Under the pieces are notes generated by a model, which was not told the origin of the DNA, searched no databases, and saw nothing but the letters and a program-made list of their open reading frames with translations. Both the position numbers and the translations under genes were made by a program. Below are positions 49,698-58,599 of a stretch of 64,000 bases of DNA, piece by piece. The DNA comes from Alistipes senegalensis. Its GTDB lineage: Bacteria; Bacillota; Clostridia; Oscillospirales; Ruminococcaceae. The stretch is from contig JAMPEF010000002.1 in assembly GCA_023665275.1 (NCBI GenBank), positions 1 through 64,000 on the forward strand, written 5' to 3'. Each line of letters starts with the position of its first letter. Within the stretch, counting starts at the first letter, position 1.

Positions 49698-52133
49698 ATG
49701 TCAACAAAAAAAGACGTTTTTTCACGTTATACAGACGAAAAATACCTGACGGCTTTTCTTATGGGTTTTTTATGCTTGCTTATATCGGTCATTCCGGTAA
49801 TGATTGCAGACGGTGGTTACTTTATATACTATGGTGACTTCAATGCACAGCAGATACCATTTTATAACCTTGCCAATGATGCAGTCCGTAACGGACAGTT
49901 CGGCTGGAACTGGTATACCGATTTAGGTTCAGACTTCATGACTTCTTATTCATTCTATTTAATAGGGAGTCCGTTTTTCTGGCTGTCGACGCTTCTTCCA
50001 CGGTCACTTGTAACACTGTCAATGCCTTTTCTGCTTGCTCTTAAACACGGCGTTGCCTCACTGACGGCATATGCATACATACGCCGGTTTGTCCGGAGTA
50101 AAAATTCCGCACTGGTCGGAGCTATGCTGTATGCTTTTTCAGGATTTCAAGTATATAATATTTTCTTCAATCATTTTCAGGATGTCACGGCTTTTTTCCC
50201 GTTAATGCTTATTGCTATGGAAGAAAACATAAACAACAACCGCAAGGGAATTTTTGCACTGTCCGTATCACTTATGGCGTTTATAAATTACTATTTCTTT
50301 ACTGGACAGGCTGTCTTTTTAATAGTATACTATCTTTTCAGAATGAAGTGTCCGGATTTTCACACATCATGGAAAAAATTCTGGTTGCTGCTTCTTGAGG
50401 CAGTCGCCGGAACTATGACAGCTTGTGTAATACTTCTTCCGACTGCTATGGCTCTTTTCGGAAACTATCGTATAAATGAACATCTTTACGGACAGTCAGT
50501 GGTACTATACAGCGACAAGACCCGTATAGCAAGAATCATACAGACATTCTTCATGCCGGTAGACGTCCCCGCAAGACCTAATCTTTTTAATTCGGACAAT
50601 GCAAAATGGTCATCAATGGGTGGTTATCTGCCGTTATTCTCCATGGTCGGCGTGATAACTTTCATGCGGACGCACAAAAAACACTGGTCTGTAAAGATTT
50701 CAGCATTATGTATAGTCTGTGCATTTATACCAATCCTTAACAGTGCATTCTATATGTTCAATGCGTCATACTATGCAAGATGGTATTATATGCCGATATT
50801 GATTTTTGCAATGATGACCGCACAGGAACTCGACGACAAGGACGCTGACCCCTCACTTGCCATAAAGATATGTGCTTTAATGCTTACGGCATACGGACTT
50901 ATAGCGTGCATTCCGGAAAAGAAAGACGATAAACTTTCATTTTTCACCATGCCAAGAGATATATTATATTTCGTTCTTACTCTTGCAATAGCTATAGTAT
51001 TTCTTATTCTGACGGGATATATTTTCTATAGAAAAAAGAAAAATTTCCATTACAGGAGGCTTGCCGTATGGTGTACCGCCGGAGCTTCTGTCATATGCTT
51101 GCTTACGGCTATTATATATGGTGCAAACACACCAAGTGCCGCAAAGGATTATATAAACTCCGCAATAAAAGGCGGTGACAATGTATATGAAAACGTTTCA
51201 GAAGATAATTTCTTCCGGATTGATATTTCTGAAGACCGTGACAACTACCCTATGTTATGGGGGCTTCCGTCAATAAGGGCTTTTCAAAGTGTTGTTGAAA
51301 GTTCGATAATGAATTTTTATTCGGAAGTAGATGTACAGCGTGATGTTGCCTCACGTCCGGACAGGAAACACTATACTTTAAGAGGACTATTTTCTGTAAA
51401 ATACTACTATCAGTACAAAAACAGCATAGACAAAGACACAAATATTCCGGATGAACTCACCGGCTTTGAACTCGTCGGCGAAAATGAATACTTTGATATA
51501 TACGAAAATAAATTATATATTCCCATGGGTATGGCTTTTGACAGTTTCATAACTAAAGATGAACTCAAAGACGAATCCGCCTCTACCCGTGAAAAAACCC
51601 TGCTCCACTCTATTGTACTTGACAATGAACAGGCTGAAAAATATTCCGGTATTCTTGAAAAGACAGGTATTTCAGAAGTTTCTTCACTTGGAAAGTCCGA
51701 TTATGACGATTTATGCATGAAACGTCAGATAAATTCCGGAGATTATTTCAGCTATGATTCAAAAGGATTTGTTTCAGAAATAACCCTTGAAAAATCCGGA
51801 CTTGTATTCTACAGTGTGCCGTATAGCTCCGGCTGGTCGGCAGAAGTCAACGGAAAGCCCGTTGATGTCGAAAATGTTTCATATGGCTTCATGGCTGTAA
51901 GGGCTGACGGCGGACATAATAAAATAGTATTCCGTTACAGGACGCCAGCTCTCACTGCCGGTATTATAATAAGTATTTCCGGAATTTTCATACTTGCTGT
52001 ATATATGATTATATGCCGTAAGAAATCCGACGGAAATTATACTATCAATCATAATTATGACTACAATTCATGTCACACGATAAAGGCACATGACGATTAC
52101 TGCAACAGTCTTATTAATGACAGAAAAAATTAA
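49698..52133 (+). CDS. YfhO-family polytopic membrane protein
   Basis: An 811-residue protein of the YfhO family, GT-C-fold membrane proteins that in Bacillus glycosylate lipoteichoic acid. Around 12-13 transmembrane segments fill residues 15-475. YYGDFNAQQIPFYNLANDAVRNGQF is the typical first outer loop with its acidic residue, and a large extracytoplasmic domain (about 485-760) ends in a last helix (about 752-775). The ~35-residue tail is rich in Asn, Asp, Tyr and His, like tails in FtsL and FtsQ here. A -10 TATAAT is at 49651-49656 with weak -35. GGAGG lies upstream of the ATG. The substrate is unknown. Confidence 0.88.
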   Translation: MSTKKDVFSRYTDEKYLTAFLMGFLCLLISVIPVMIADGGYFIYYGDFNAQQIPFYNLANDAVRNGQFGWNWYTDLGSDFMTSYSFYLIGSPFFWLSTLLPRSLVTLSMPFLLALKHGVASLTAYAYIRRFVRSKNSALVGAMLYAFSGFQVYNIFFNHFQDVTAFFPLMLIAMEENINNNRKGIFALSVSLMAFINYYFFTGQAVFLIVYYLFRMKCPDFHTSWKKFWLLLLEAVAGTMTACVILLPTAMALFGNYRINEHLYGQSVVLYSDKTRIARIIQTFFMPVDVPARPNLFNSDNAKWSSMGGYLPLFSMVGVITFMRTHKKHWSVKISALCIVCAFIPILNSAFYMFNASYYARWYYMPILIFAMMTAQELDDKDADPSLAIKICALMLTAYGLIACIPEKKDDKLSFFTMPRDILYFVLTLAIAIVFLILTGYIFYRKKKNFHYRRLAVWCTAGASVICLLTAIIYGANTPSAAKDYINSAIKGGDNVYENVSEDNFFRIDISEDRDNYPMLWGLPSIRAFQSVVESSIMNFYSEVDVQRDVASRPDRKHYTLRGLFSVKYYYQYKNSIDKDTNIPDELTGFELVGENEYFDIYENKLYIPMGMAFDSFITKDELKDESASTREKTLLHSIVLDNEQAEKYSGILEKTGISEVSSLGKSDYDDLCMKRQINSGDYFSYDSKGFVSEITLEKSGLVFYSVPYSSGWSAEVNGKPVDVENVSYGFMAVRADGGHNKIVFRYRTPALTAGIIISISGIFILAVYMIICRKKSDGNYTINHNYDYNSCHTIKAHDDYCNSLINDRKN

Positions 52134-52162
52134 AACACTTACATTTTAAGGAGGTGAAAAAT

Positions 52163-52699
52163 ATGCACTTACAGGAAAAAACACTTACAAGCAATATAGT
52201 CTATGAAGGAAGAATATTCACGATAATACATGATACTGCTGAACTTGAAAACGGTGATACTGCTTTCCGTGATGTTCTTCTGCATACCGGTGGTGTATGC
52301 ATAATTCCTGTTACTGAAAACAATGAAATCTTCATGGTTAAACAGTTCCGCTATCCGTTCCGTGAGATAACAACGGAAATCCCTGCCGGAAAACTTGAAA
52401 AGGGTGAAAGTCATTACGAATGCGGTCGGCGTGAACTTATGGAGGAAACAGGCTTTTCATGTACGGAGTATATATACCTTGGGGAAATTTATCCCACACC
52501 GGCATATAATACTGAGATAATACACGTTTATCTTGCAAGAGGTCTCAGCCTCAAGGAGCAGAATCTTGACCCCGATGAATTTCTTGACGTTGAAAAAATA
52601 CCACTCACAGAAGCGCTCTCACTTGTCATGGAGGGAAAAATAAAGGACGCTAAAACACAGATTGCCATTCTCAAAACCGCAAGGATATTAGGCATATAA
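52163..52699 (+). CDS. nudF: ADP-ribose pyrophosphatase (NUDIX)
   Basis: A 178-residue NUDIX hydrolase. The Nudix box runs GKLEKGESHYECGRRELMEETGF, with the G-x5-E-x7-REL-x-EE-x-G pattern intact, and the preceding VKQFRYPFREITTEIPAG is diagnostic of ADP-ribose pyrophosphatases (NudF/YqkG), which split ADP-ribose to AMP and ribose-5-phosphate. I start at ATG 52163 with AAGGAGG 8 bases upstream; a GTG at 52154 overlaps that site. It follows the YfhO gene after 29 bases, probably co-transcribed, and converges on spoVG. Confidence 0.94.
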   Translation: MHLQEKTLTSNIVYEGRIFTIIHDTAELENGDTAFRDVLLHTGGVCIIPVTENNEIFMVKQFRYPFREITTEIPAGKLEKGESHYECGRRELMEETGFSCTEYIYLGEIYPTPAYNTEIIHVYLARGLSLKEQNLDPDEFLDVEKIPLTEALSLVMEGKIKDAKTQIAILKTARILGI

Positions 52700-52726
52700 A
52701 AAAAGCCTGCCGGTAAGGGCAGGCTT
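52698..52726 (-). terminator. Intrinsic terminator of spoVG
   Basis: On the minus strand AAGCCTGCC pairs with GGCAGGCTT (9 bp, 6-base loop) and is followed by TTTTT. It overlaps the end of the nudF gene. Read on the plus strand the stem is not followed by T's, so it mainly serves spoVG. Confidence 0.85.
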
Positions 52727-52738
52727 GTCGGGGAATTA

Positions 52739-53044
52739 TTATTCTTCTGTGGGTTCTTCCGGTGTAGCTTCTTTTTCAGCTTCCAGCATAGCAAGCTGTT
52801 TGCTGTAAGCGTCAAGAATAACGTCTTCAAAGACTCTTCTTGATGCTGAAGAAATCGGGTGAACAATATCACGGAATACACCGTTTTCGTCCTTACGGCT
52901 TGGCATTGCAACAAACAGACGTTCATCGCCCTGCACAACCTTTATGTCGTGTACGGCAAGCATATCGTCGATAGTCACGGAAACGACTGCTTTAAGTCTG
53001 CCTTCAGACATAATTTTCCTTAACTTTACATCTGTGATTTCCAT
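52739..53044 (-). CDS. spoVG: SpoVG-family RNA/DNA-binding regulator
   Basis: A 101-residue SpoVG protein: MEITDVKLRKI, LKAVVSVTIDDMLAVHDIKVVQG, FVAMPSRKDENGVFRDIVHPI and an acidic tail. SpoVG binds nucleic acids and regulates septation, capsule and virulence genes in several Firmicutes, including non-sporulators, so it says nothing about sporulation here. It stands alone with a promoter at 53098-53126, a leader with a GGGG-GATTT-CCCC hairpin (53078-53090) and a terminator. AAGGAGG lies upstream of the ATG. Confidence 0.96.
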   Translation of the reverse strand: MEITDVKLRKIMSEGRLKAVVSVTIDDMLAVHDIKVVQGDERLFVAMPSRKDENGVFRDIVHPISSASRRVFEDVILDAYSKQLAMLEAEKEATPEEPTEE

Positions 53045-53097
53045 TATGGTTTTACCTCCTTATGTTAATAGGGCATTGGGGAAATCCCCCTATAATT

Positions 53098-53126
53098 ATT
53101 ATAACTTATTATTTCATAAAAATCAA
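53098..53126 (-). promoter_or_regulatory. Promoter of spoVG
   Basis: On the minus strand TTGATT (53121-53126), a 17-base spacer and TATAAT (53098-53103). I see no equally clear promoter for the divergent murC gene. Confidence 0.7.
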
Positions 53127-53170
53127 GTGATTTTTGCATTTAATTAAAAAAATTTGAAAGGTGATAAATT

Positions 53171-54589
53171 TTGAACGAAAATATTTTAACAGGCAAAAAG
53201 CATATCCACTTTATAGGTATAGGTGGTTCGGGAATGTACCCACTTGCACAGATACTGCATTCACAGGGATATTTTCTTACAGGTTCGGACAACAACGAAA
53301 CAGAAACTCTTGACGCAGTGCGCCGAATGGGCATTGAAGTATTTATCGGACAGCGTGCAGAAAACATAAAGGGTGCTGACCTGATAGTACACACTGCCGC
53401 TATCATGGAGGATAATCCTGAACTTATGGCGGCAAGGCAAAGTGGTGTACCGGTTCTTGAAAGAGCCGAACTGCTTGGCATCGTTACCGGCTGGTACGAT
53501 AACGCTGTATGTGTTTCAGGTACTCACGGCAAGACTACTGCAACATCAATGATAACACAGATTCTATGGACTGCCGGCACTGATTTATCGGCATATATCG
53601 GCGGAAAGCTCCCGTGTATAAACGGTAGCGGAATAGCAGGAAAAAGTGACGTCATGGTTTGCGAATCGTGCGAATTTGAAGACCATTTTCTGAAACTCTC
53701 TCCGGATATTTCCGTTATACTCAACATAGATGCAGACCATCTTGACTATTTCGGCACACTGGAAAACGTCATAACATCTTTCAGGAAATTTGCCGGAATG
53801 ACTTCAAAAGTCCTGATAGTAAACGGTGATGACGTAAACACTCTTAAAGCCGTTGAGGGAATCGACAAAAAAATAATAACTTTCGGACTTTCAGACAAAA
53901 ACGACTGGTATGCCGGAAACATAAAGAAAATTTCCGGTCTTGAAACACAGTTTGATGTTTTCAACAAGGGCGAACTTTTCACTACAATAAATCTTCATGT
54001 TGCCGGAAATCATAATGTACTAAATGCTGTAGCGTCCGTAGCCGCTGTAAATGAACTCGGCATATCTCCGGAAGACTGCCGTAAAGGTCTTGAGGATTTC
54101 AGAGGTGCTAAAAGACGTTTTGAAAAGCTCGGCTATGAAAAGGGTATTACAGTCGTTGATGACTATGCACACCACCCCGCCGAACTTGAGGTAACCCTTA
54201 CCGCTGCTATGGGTATGGGCTTCAATCATGTATGGGCAGTTTTCCAGCCATTCACGTTCTCAAGGACAAAAATTCTGCTTGATGATTTCGCAAGAGTTTT
54301 GCAGATTCCCGACAGAACCGTATTAACCGATATTTTCGGAAGCCGTGAAAAAAATACTTTCGGAATTTTCACACGTCATCTTGCTGAAAAAATTCCGGAA
54401 TGTATATGGTTTCCGCAGGACGAAAGCACCGAATGGACGGACGAAAGAAAATATTTCAATTTTCAACAAATCTGTGATTATGTATGCGAAAATGTACAAT
54501 CCGGTGACCTTGTTATAACTCTTGGCTGTGGCGATGCCTATAAAATCGCTAAAATGATTCTGAAAAAACTTTCTGTAGAGGAGAAATAA
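53171..54589 (+). CDS. murC: MurC, UDP-N-acetylmuramate-L-alanine ligase
   Basis: A 472-residue Mur ligase that adds the first residue, L-alanine, to UDP-MurNAc. The N-terminal Rossmann motif is HFIGIGGSGMYPLAQIL, the ATP loop GTHGKTTATSM, and the central and C-terminal domains carry NIDADHLDYFG, VDDYAHHPAELE and AVFQPFTFSRTK. It starts with TTG at 53171, AAAGG 9 bases upstream. It is outside the dcw cluster and only 2 bases before lexA, which suggests shared transcription of a wall gene with the SOS repressor. murD and murF are not in the window. Confidence 0.97.
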   Translation: MNENILTGKKHIHFIGIGGSGMYPLAQILHSQGYFLTGSDNNETETLDAVRRMGIEVFIGQRAENIKGADLIVHTAAIMEDNPELMAARQSGVPVLERAELLGIVTGWYDNAVCVSGTHGKTTATSMITQILWTAGTDLSAYIGGKLPCINGSGIAGKSDVMVCESCEFEDHFLKLSPDISVILNIDADHLDYFGTLENVITSFRKFAGMTSKVLIVNGDDVNTLKAVEGIDKKIITFGLSDKNDWYAGNIKKISGLETQFDVFNKGELFTTINLHVAGNHNVLNAVASVAAVNELGISPEDCRKGLEDFRGAKRRFEKLGYEKGITVVDDYAHHPAELEVTLTAAMGMGFNHVWAVFQPFTFSRTKILLDDFARVLQIPDRTVLTDIFGSREKNTFGIFTRHLAEKIPECIWFPQDESTEWTDERKYFNFQQICDYVCENVQSGDLVITLGCGDAYKIAKMILKKLSVEEK

Positions 54590-54591
54590 TT

Positions 54592-55173
54592 ATGTCAAAA
54601 GATAAAGAAATTGCTGTATTCAACTATATAAAAAGCCGTCTCAGCGATGGTATTTCACCGTCAGTGCGTGAAATCGCAGCGACTATGGGTTTTAAATCCA
54701 CTTCAACCGCACAGAACTATATAAACCGACTTGTTGCAAAGGGTTTTATTGAAAAAACAGGCAATATAAACCGTTCACTCAGACTTCCGAACAGTGCTAT
54801 AACTTCAGTACCGGTTATCGGTACTGTTACAGCCGGTGCACCCATCACAGCCATAGAGGATATAACGGGCTATATAGGCTTTGAAGCTCCTGAAATAAAT
54901 CCAAGTGAACTCTTTGCCCTGAAAATACGTGGCGAAAGCATGATTAATGCGGGAATTTTTGATGGCGACATTGTCATTGTCCATAAGACAGCCTATGCGG
55001 AAAACGGTGATATAGTCGTTGCACTTGTCAATCATGAAGAAGCAACTGTTAAACGCTTCTTTAAGGAAAAAAATAAATTCCGTCTCCAGCCAGAAAACGA
55101 TTCATTAAAACCGATTGTTCTTGATGAAGTAGAAATACTCGGAAAGGTTATCGGTCTCAAGCGCCACTATTAA
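54592..55173 (+). CDS. lexA: LexA repressor
   Basis: A 193-residue SOS repressor. The winged helix-turn-helix (about 1-65; SPSVREIAATMGFKSTSTAQNYINRL) is followed by the S24 self-cleaving domain: the scissile bond is Ala81-Gly82 in TVTAGAPI, the catalytic pair Ser116 (GESM) and Lys154 (ATVKRFF). On DNA damage RecA stimulates cleavage. I see no clear self-binding SOS box before it, because it follows murC after 2 bases with GAGGAG upstream, so it may be transcribed from the murC promoter. S24 phage-repressor identity is unlikely given the clean LexA architecture. Confidence 0.93.
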   Translation: MSKDKEIAVFNYIKSRLSDGISPSVREIAATMGFKSTSTAQNYINRLVAKGFIEKTGNINRSLRLPNSAITSVPVIGTVTAGAPITAIEDITGYIGFEAPEINPSELFALKIRGESMINAGIFDGDIVIVHKTAYAENGDIVVALVNHEEATVKRFFKEKNKFRLQPENDSLKPIVLDEVEILGKVIGLKRHY

Positions 55174-55263
55174 TAATATTTTTTCGGAAAAGCATTCCAA
55201 ATTGTCGGAAAATGTTGTATAATGTAGTATGTAAATTTTAACAGAAAGGAAAATCCCCTTAAA

Positions 55264-55629
55264 ATGCTTAATGATGTAAAAGTAATTATCTGTGGCAAGG
55301 AGTACAAGTTGAAAACCTCCGAATCACCTAACTATGTCTTTGCACTTGCAAGGGCGCTGGAATCCAAAATAAACGGAACTCTCAACTCAAAAAGCGGTTC
55401 TTCACCGTATGATGCCGCAATAATGGTAGCTTTAAGTCTCGCTGACGACCTCAACAAAGCTAATCAGCATCTTGACAATATACGCAACCAGACTAAAGAA
55501 TATGTAGATGAAGCAGGAAAATCACGCATTGAACTTGATGCAGCACTAAAGGAAATAGAATTACTCAAGTCAAAAAATGCACAGCTTGAAAACGCCATGA
55601 AACTTAAAAAACTTGGTGACAAACTCTGA
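55264..55629 (+). CDS. zapA: ZapA, FtsZ-ring associated protein
   Basis: A 121-residue protein with the ZapA globular head (about 1-70; VKVIICGKEYKLKTSESPNYVFALARALESKI, MVALSLADDL) and a long C-terminal coiled coil (about 75-120; IELDAALKEIELLKSKNAQLENAMKL). ZapA bundles FtsZ filaments. It leads the genes up to dut; its stop overlaps the next start (TGATG). GAAAGG lies upstream of the ATG. With ftsA absent from the cluster, ZapA is one of the few visible FtsZ modulators. Confidence 0.92.
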   Translation: MLNDVKVIICGKEYKLKTSESPNYVFALARALESKINGTLNSKSGSSPYDAAIMVALSLADDLNKANQHLDNIRNQTKEYVDEAGKSRIELDAALKEIELLKSKNAQLENAMKLKKLGDKL

Positions 55630-57659
55630 TGAAAAATATTGAAATCCTCGCACCTGCCGGAAGTATGGAAACTTTACAGGCGGCTTTGCGTTCCGGAGCA
55701 GGTGCGGTATACGTCGGCGGACAGCGATTTTCTGCCCGTAATAATGCGGTGAATTTCGATAATGACGAATTAATAGACGCTGTCCGTGAGTGCCACAGAT
55801 ATGGTGCTAAATTATATCTTGCTGTAAATACTATTATTTCTGACGAAGAAACAGAAGATTTCTGTGAATACATAAAATTTTCCGTACAGTCAGGCGTTGA
55901 CGCATACATAGTACAGGACTGGGGCTGTGCGGAACTAATAAGAAAATGCGTTCCGGAGGCTGTACTTCACGCCTCCACACAGATGTCAGTGCATACGGCA
56001 GCTGGTGCGGAAATGCTTAAAAAACTCGGCTGGACAAGAGTTGTACCGGCACGTGAACTCAACAGGCAGACTATAGAAAAAATAACCCATACAGGCATTG
56101 AAACGGAAATTTTTGTACATGGTGCTTTGTGTATGTCGGTATCAGGACAGTGTTATATGTCGGCGATAATGGGTTCACGTTCCGCCAACCGTGGTTGTTG
56201 CGGACAAGCCTGCCGTCTGCCGTTCTCGTCTGTGGAAAACAAAAATTTTTCCGCATTATCGCTGAAAGATTTGTCACTTATTCCGTGTGTGAACGAACTT
56301 TCCGGCGTTGACTCCCTGAAAATAGAAGGCAGAATGAAACGTCCGGAATACGTCGCCTCAGCTGTAAACGAACTCCGCAAGGCTCTTGACGGTCAGACCC
56401 CTGACATGAATTTCCTGAAAGGAATTTTTTCACGGAGTGGCTTTACAGACGGATATTTCACCGGAAAATGTGAAGATATGTTCGGAGTGCGTGAAAAGGA
56501 AGATGTTATTTCCGCACAGGCACTTATACCGGAAGTACATGAAATTTACCGGCATGAACGTAAAGTTTATACTGTCAATTTCAATGTAACGATAAAACAA
56601 AATATCCCCGTTAAAATAATTGCTGAATGTAATAATATTACGGCTGAAGCTAACGGCGATATTCCGGAAAAAGCTGTAAACCGTCCCACCGATACGGAAT
56701 TACTTAAAAAACAGCTCTCAAAGTTAGGAGACACTGTTTTCAGCATTGGAACTCTCACCGCTGATATTGAAAACGGTCTTATAGTTTCTGCCGGAAAAAT
56801 AAACGCACTCCGCCGTGAACTCACTGAAAAACTTACAGAGGAAATAATTTCCGCAAACACTGTACGCCGGACTATAACAGACTATACTCCGGTATTTCCT
56901 GAAAAACCTGCTCCGGCTGAAAAAATTCATATCCGGACTTTCTGTGTAAACACTGAACATGCAAAAGTTGCCGTCAATAATTCTGAGTATATAATACTTG
57001 CCCCTAATTTAAGTCTTTCCATGCCGTTTCTATCGGAACTTGCAGAATACAGGGAAAAAATAATACTGTCTCCGCCACGTTTCATAGCGGATGAGGAAAG
57101 AACTATTTCCGCTCTCAAAGCAGTAAAGGAAAAATTCGGCATTGAACGTCTCATGTGTCATACACCCGACTGCATAGCTATAGGAAAAAAACTCGGCTTT
57201 AAACTGCACGGAAATTTCACACTGAATATTTTCAATTCGTTCAGTGCTGAATATATGAAAACTCTTGGTCTTGAGGATTTTATTATCTCACCGGAGGCAA
57301 AATTACAACAGATAAACAATATCCGTACAGATTTGCCCGTGGGTGTACTGGCATACGGAAAAATTCCGCTTATGCTTACAAGAAACTGCCCCATAAAAAA
57401 CGAATCCGACTGTAAGAAATGTTCCGGACACATCATAGACCGTACAGGACGTGAATTTCCGGTTATATGTTCGCCGTACTATACAGAAATTTTTAATCCG
57501 GACTGTCTGTATATGCTTGACAGACTGGAAAGTTTCAGAAATATATCTTTTGCAGTTGTCATGCTGAACGGTGAAACTCCTGAACAGACTAAAGCAATAA
57601 TTTCAGGGGAAAAACCGTCCGGAAACATCACCAGAGGTCTTTATTACAGAGGTATATGA
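55629..57659 (+). CDS. Peptidase U32 family protein, RlhA-like
   Basis: A 676-residue U32 family member with the C-terminal extension (DUF3656-like) that E. coli RlhA has; RlhA hydroxylates C2501 of 23S rRNA. The U32 core (about 1-290) includes EILAPAGSMETLQAALRSGAGAVYVGG, the signature CMSVSGQCYMSAIMGSRSANRGCCGQACR with clustered Cys that may hold an iron-sulfur centre, and LKIEGRMKRPEYVA. Another Cys set is in CPIKNESDCKKCSG near the end. Collagenase activity is an old label; RNA or tRNA hydroxylation is the better guess. It overlaps zapA by one base and dut by four. Confidence 0.88.
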   Translation: MKNIEILAPAGSMETLQAALRSGAGAVYVGGQRFSARNNAVNFDNDELIDAVRECHRYGAKLYLAVNTIISDEETEDFCEYIKFSVQSGVDAYIVQDWGCAELIRKCVPEAVLHASTQMSVHTAAGAEMLKKLGWTRVVPARELNRQTIEKITHTGIETEIFVHGALCMSVSGQCYMSAIMGSRSANRGCCGQACRLPFSSVENKNFSALSLKDLSLIPCVNELSGVDSLKIEGRMKRPEYVASAVNELRKALDGQTPDMNFLKGIFSRSGFTDGYFTGKCEDMFGVREKEDVISAQALIPEVHEIYRHERKVYTVNFNVTIKQNIPVKIIAECNNITAEANGDIPEKAVNRPTDTELLKKQLSKLGDTVFSIGTLTADIENGLIVSAGKINALRRELTEKLTEEIISANTVRRTITDYTPVFPEKPAPAEKIHIRTFCVNTEHAKVAVNNSEYIILAPNLSLSMPFLSELAEYREKIILSPPRFIADEERTISALKAVKEKFGIERLMCHTPDCIAIGKKLGFKLHGNFTLNIFNSFSAEYMKTLGLEDFIISPEAKLQQINNIRTDLPVGVLAYGKIPLMLTRNCPIKNESDCKKCSGHIIDRTGREFPVICSPYYTEIFNPDCLYMLDRLESFRNISFAVVMLNGETPEQTKAIISGEKPSGNITRGLYYRGI

Positions 57660-58102
57660 TTATGAAAATTACTTTTAAAAAACTTGATGAAAAAGCTGTT
57701 ATCCCGTCAAGAGCAACCGCCGGAAGTGCGGGGCTTGATATATGTGCCTGTCTTGACAATCCGGTGACTCTTGAACCAGATGAAATAAAAATGATTCCTA
57801 CAGGACTTACCGCCGAACCCGATGAAACAGATGTCGCACTTCTTATATATCCACGCTCCGGACTTTCCACAAAATACGGCGTTACACTTGCAAACTGTGT
57901 GGGCGTTGTTGACAGCGACTATCGGGGTGCATGGTTTATACCGCTTATAAATAACGGAAAATTACCATTTACCGTTGAAAACGGTATGAGAATAGCACAG
58001 CTTATACCAACAAGAATATTAATTCCGGAAATTGAAGTCAGTGACTGCCTTTCCGAAACCGGACGGGGTACAAACGGATTCGGTTCTTCCGGTATAAAAT
58101 AA
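57656..58102 (+). CDS. dut: dUTP diphosphatase (Dut)
   Basis: A 148-residue trimeric dUTPase, which hydrolyses dUTP to dUMP. All five motifs are seen: SAGLDI, YPRSGL, NCVGVVDSDYRG, GMRIAQLIP and RGTNGFGSSG. The stop of the preceding gene overlaps its first ATG (ATGA); a second ATG at 57662 has the better-spaced AGAGG. The gene sits between the U32 and DUF4321 genes in the plus-strand run that leads to mreB. Confidence 0.96.
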   Translation: MIMKITFKKLDEKAVIPSRATAGSAGLDICACLDNPVTLEPDEIKMIPTGLTAEPDETDVALLIYPRSGLSTKYGVTLANCVGVVDSDYRGAWFIPLINNGKLPFTVENGMRIAQLIPTRILIPEIEVSDCLSETGRGTNGFGSSGIK

Positions 58103-58129
58103 AAGCCTTCAGGCAGACTGGAGAATAAA

Positions 58130-58393
58130 ATGAAAAAAATTTTATATTTAGCACTATTGATAATAGGTGGAATAATACTGGGTTCACTGATTGCCGAAAG
58201 AACCGTAAATACTTCACTGGAATGGCTTTCATTTTCCGGTGGCTTTGAATTTCCTGCCGATAAACCACTTCTTAATTTCACAATATTCACCATAACAATC
58301 GGTTTCAGTTTCAATATTAATATAGCACAACTTCTTATGATTCTGCTGGCAATTTTCATATACTACAAAACAGCTCCGAAACTTATTCCATAA
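58130..58393 (+). CDS. DUF4321 small membrane protein
   Basis: An 87-residue protein of the DUF4321 family. It has two transmembrane segments (about residues 4-22 and 55-80) and the middle motif EWLSFSGGFEFP. Such genes typically lie just before mreB in Clostridia and some other Firmicutes, as here. Function unknown; co-location with mreBCD suggests a link to the elongasome. Confidence 0.85.
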   Translation: MKKILYLALLIIGGIILGSLIAERTVNTSLEWLSFSGGFEFPADKPLLNFTIFTITIGFSFNINIAQLLMILLAIFIYYKTAPKLIP

Positions 58394-58510
58394 TACATAC
58401 TAAAAACCGGATTTTTTCAGAAAATTTTACAGTTTTTCTGTTCATTCGGTTTATTTTGTTTTCATGTTTCAACAAATTTTATGTAAATCCGGATTTCTGC
58501 TTTAAAGTTC

Positions 58511-58539
58511 TTGTTTGTATTGGCTTTTGGTGATATAAT
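58511..58539 (+). promoter_or_regulatory. Promoter of the mreBCD-mrdA operon
   Basis: TTGTTT (58511-58516), a 17-base spacer and TATAAT (58534-58539), about 60 bases before mreB. Confidence 0.7.
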
Positions 58540-58599
58540 AATATTGTTGAGTTTAAAAATATAAAAAATACTAAATATACAGAAGTTAGGAAGTGCAGA

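Noticed and set aside
42493-53044. SpoIID-like protein and SpoVG as evidence of sporulation
   Set aside because: Both families occur in non-sporulating Firmicutes, and no sporulation-specific sigma factor or coat gene is in the window.
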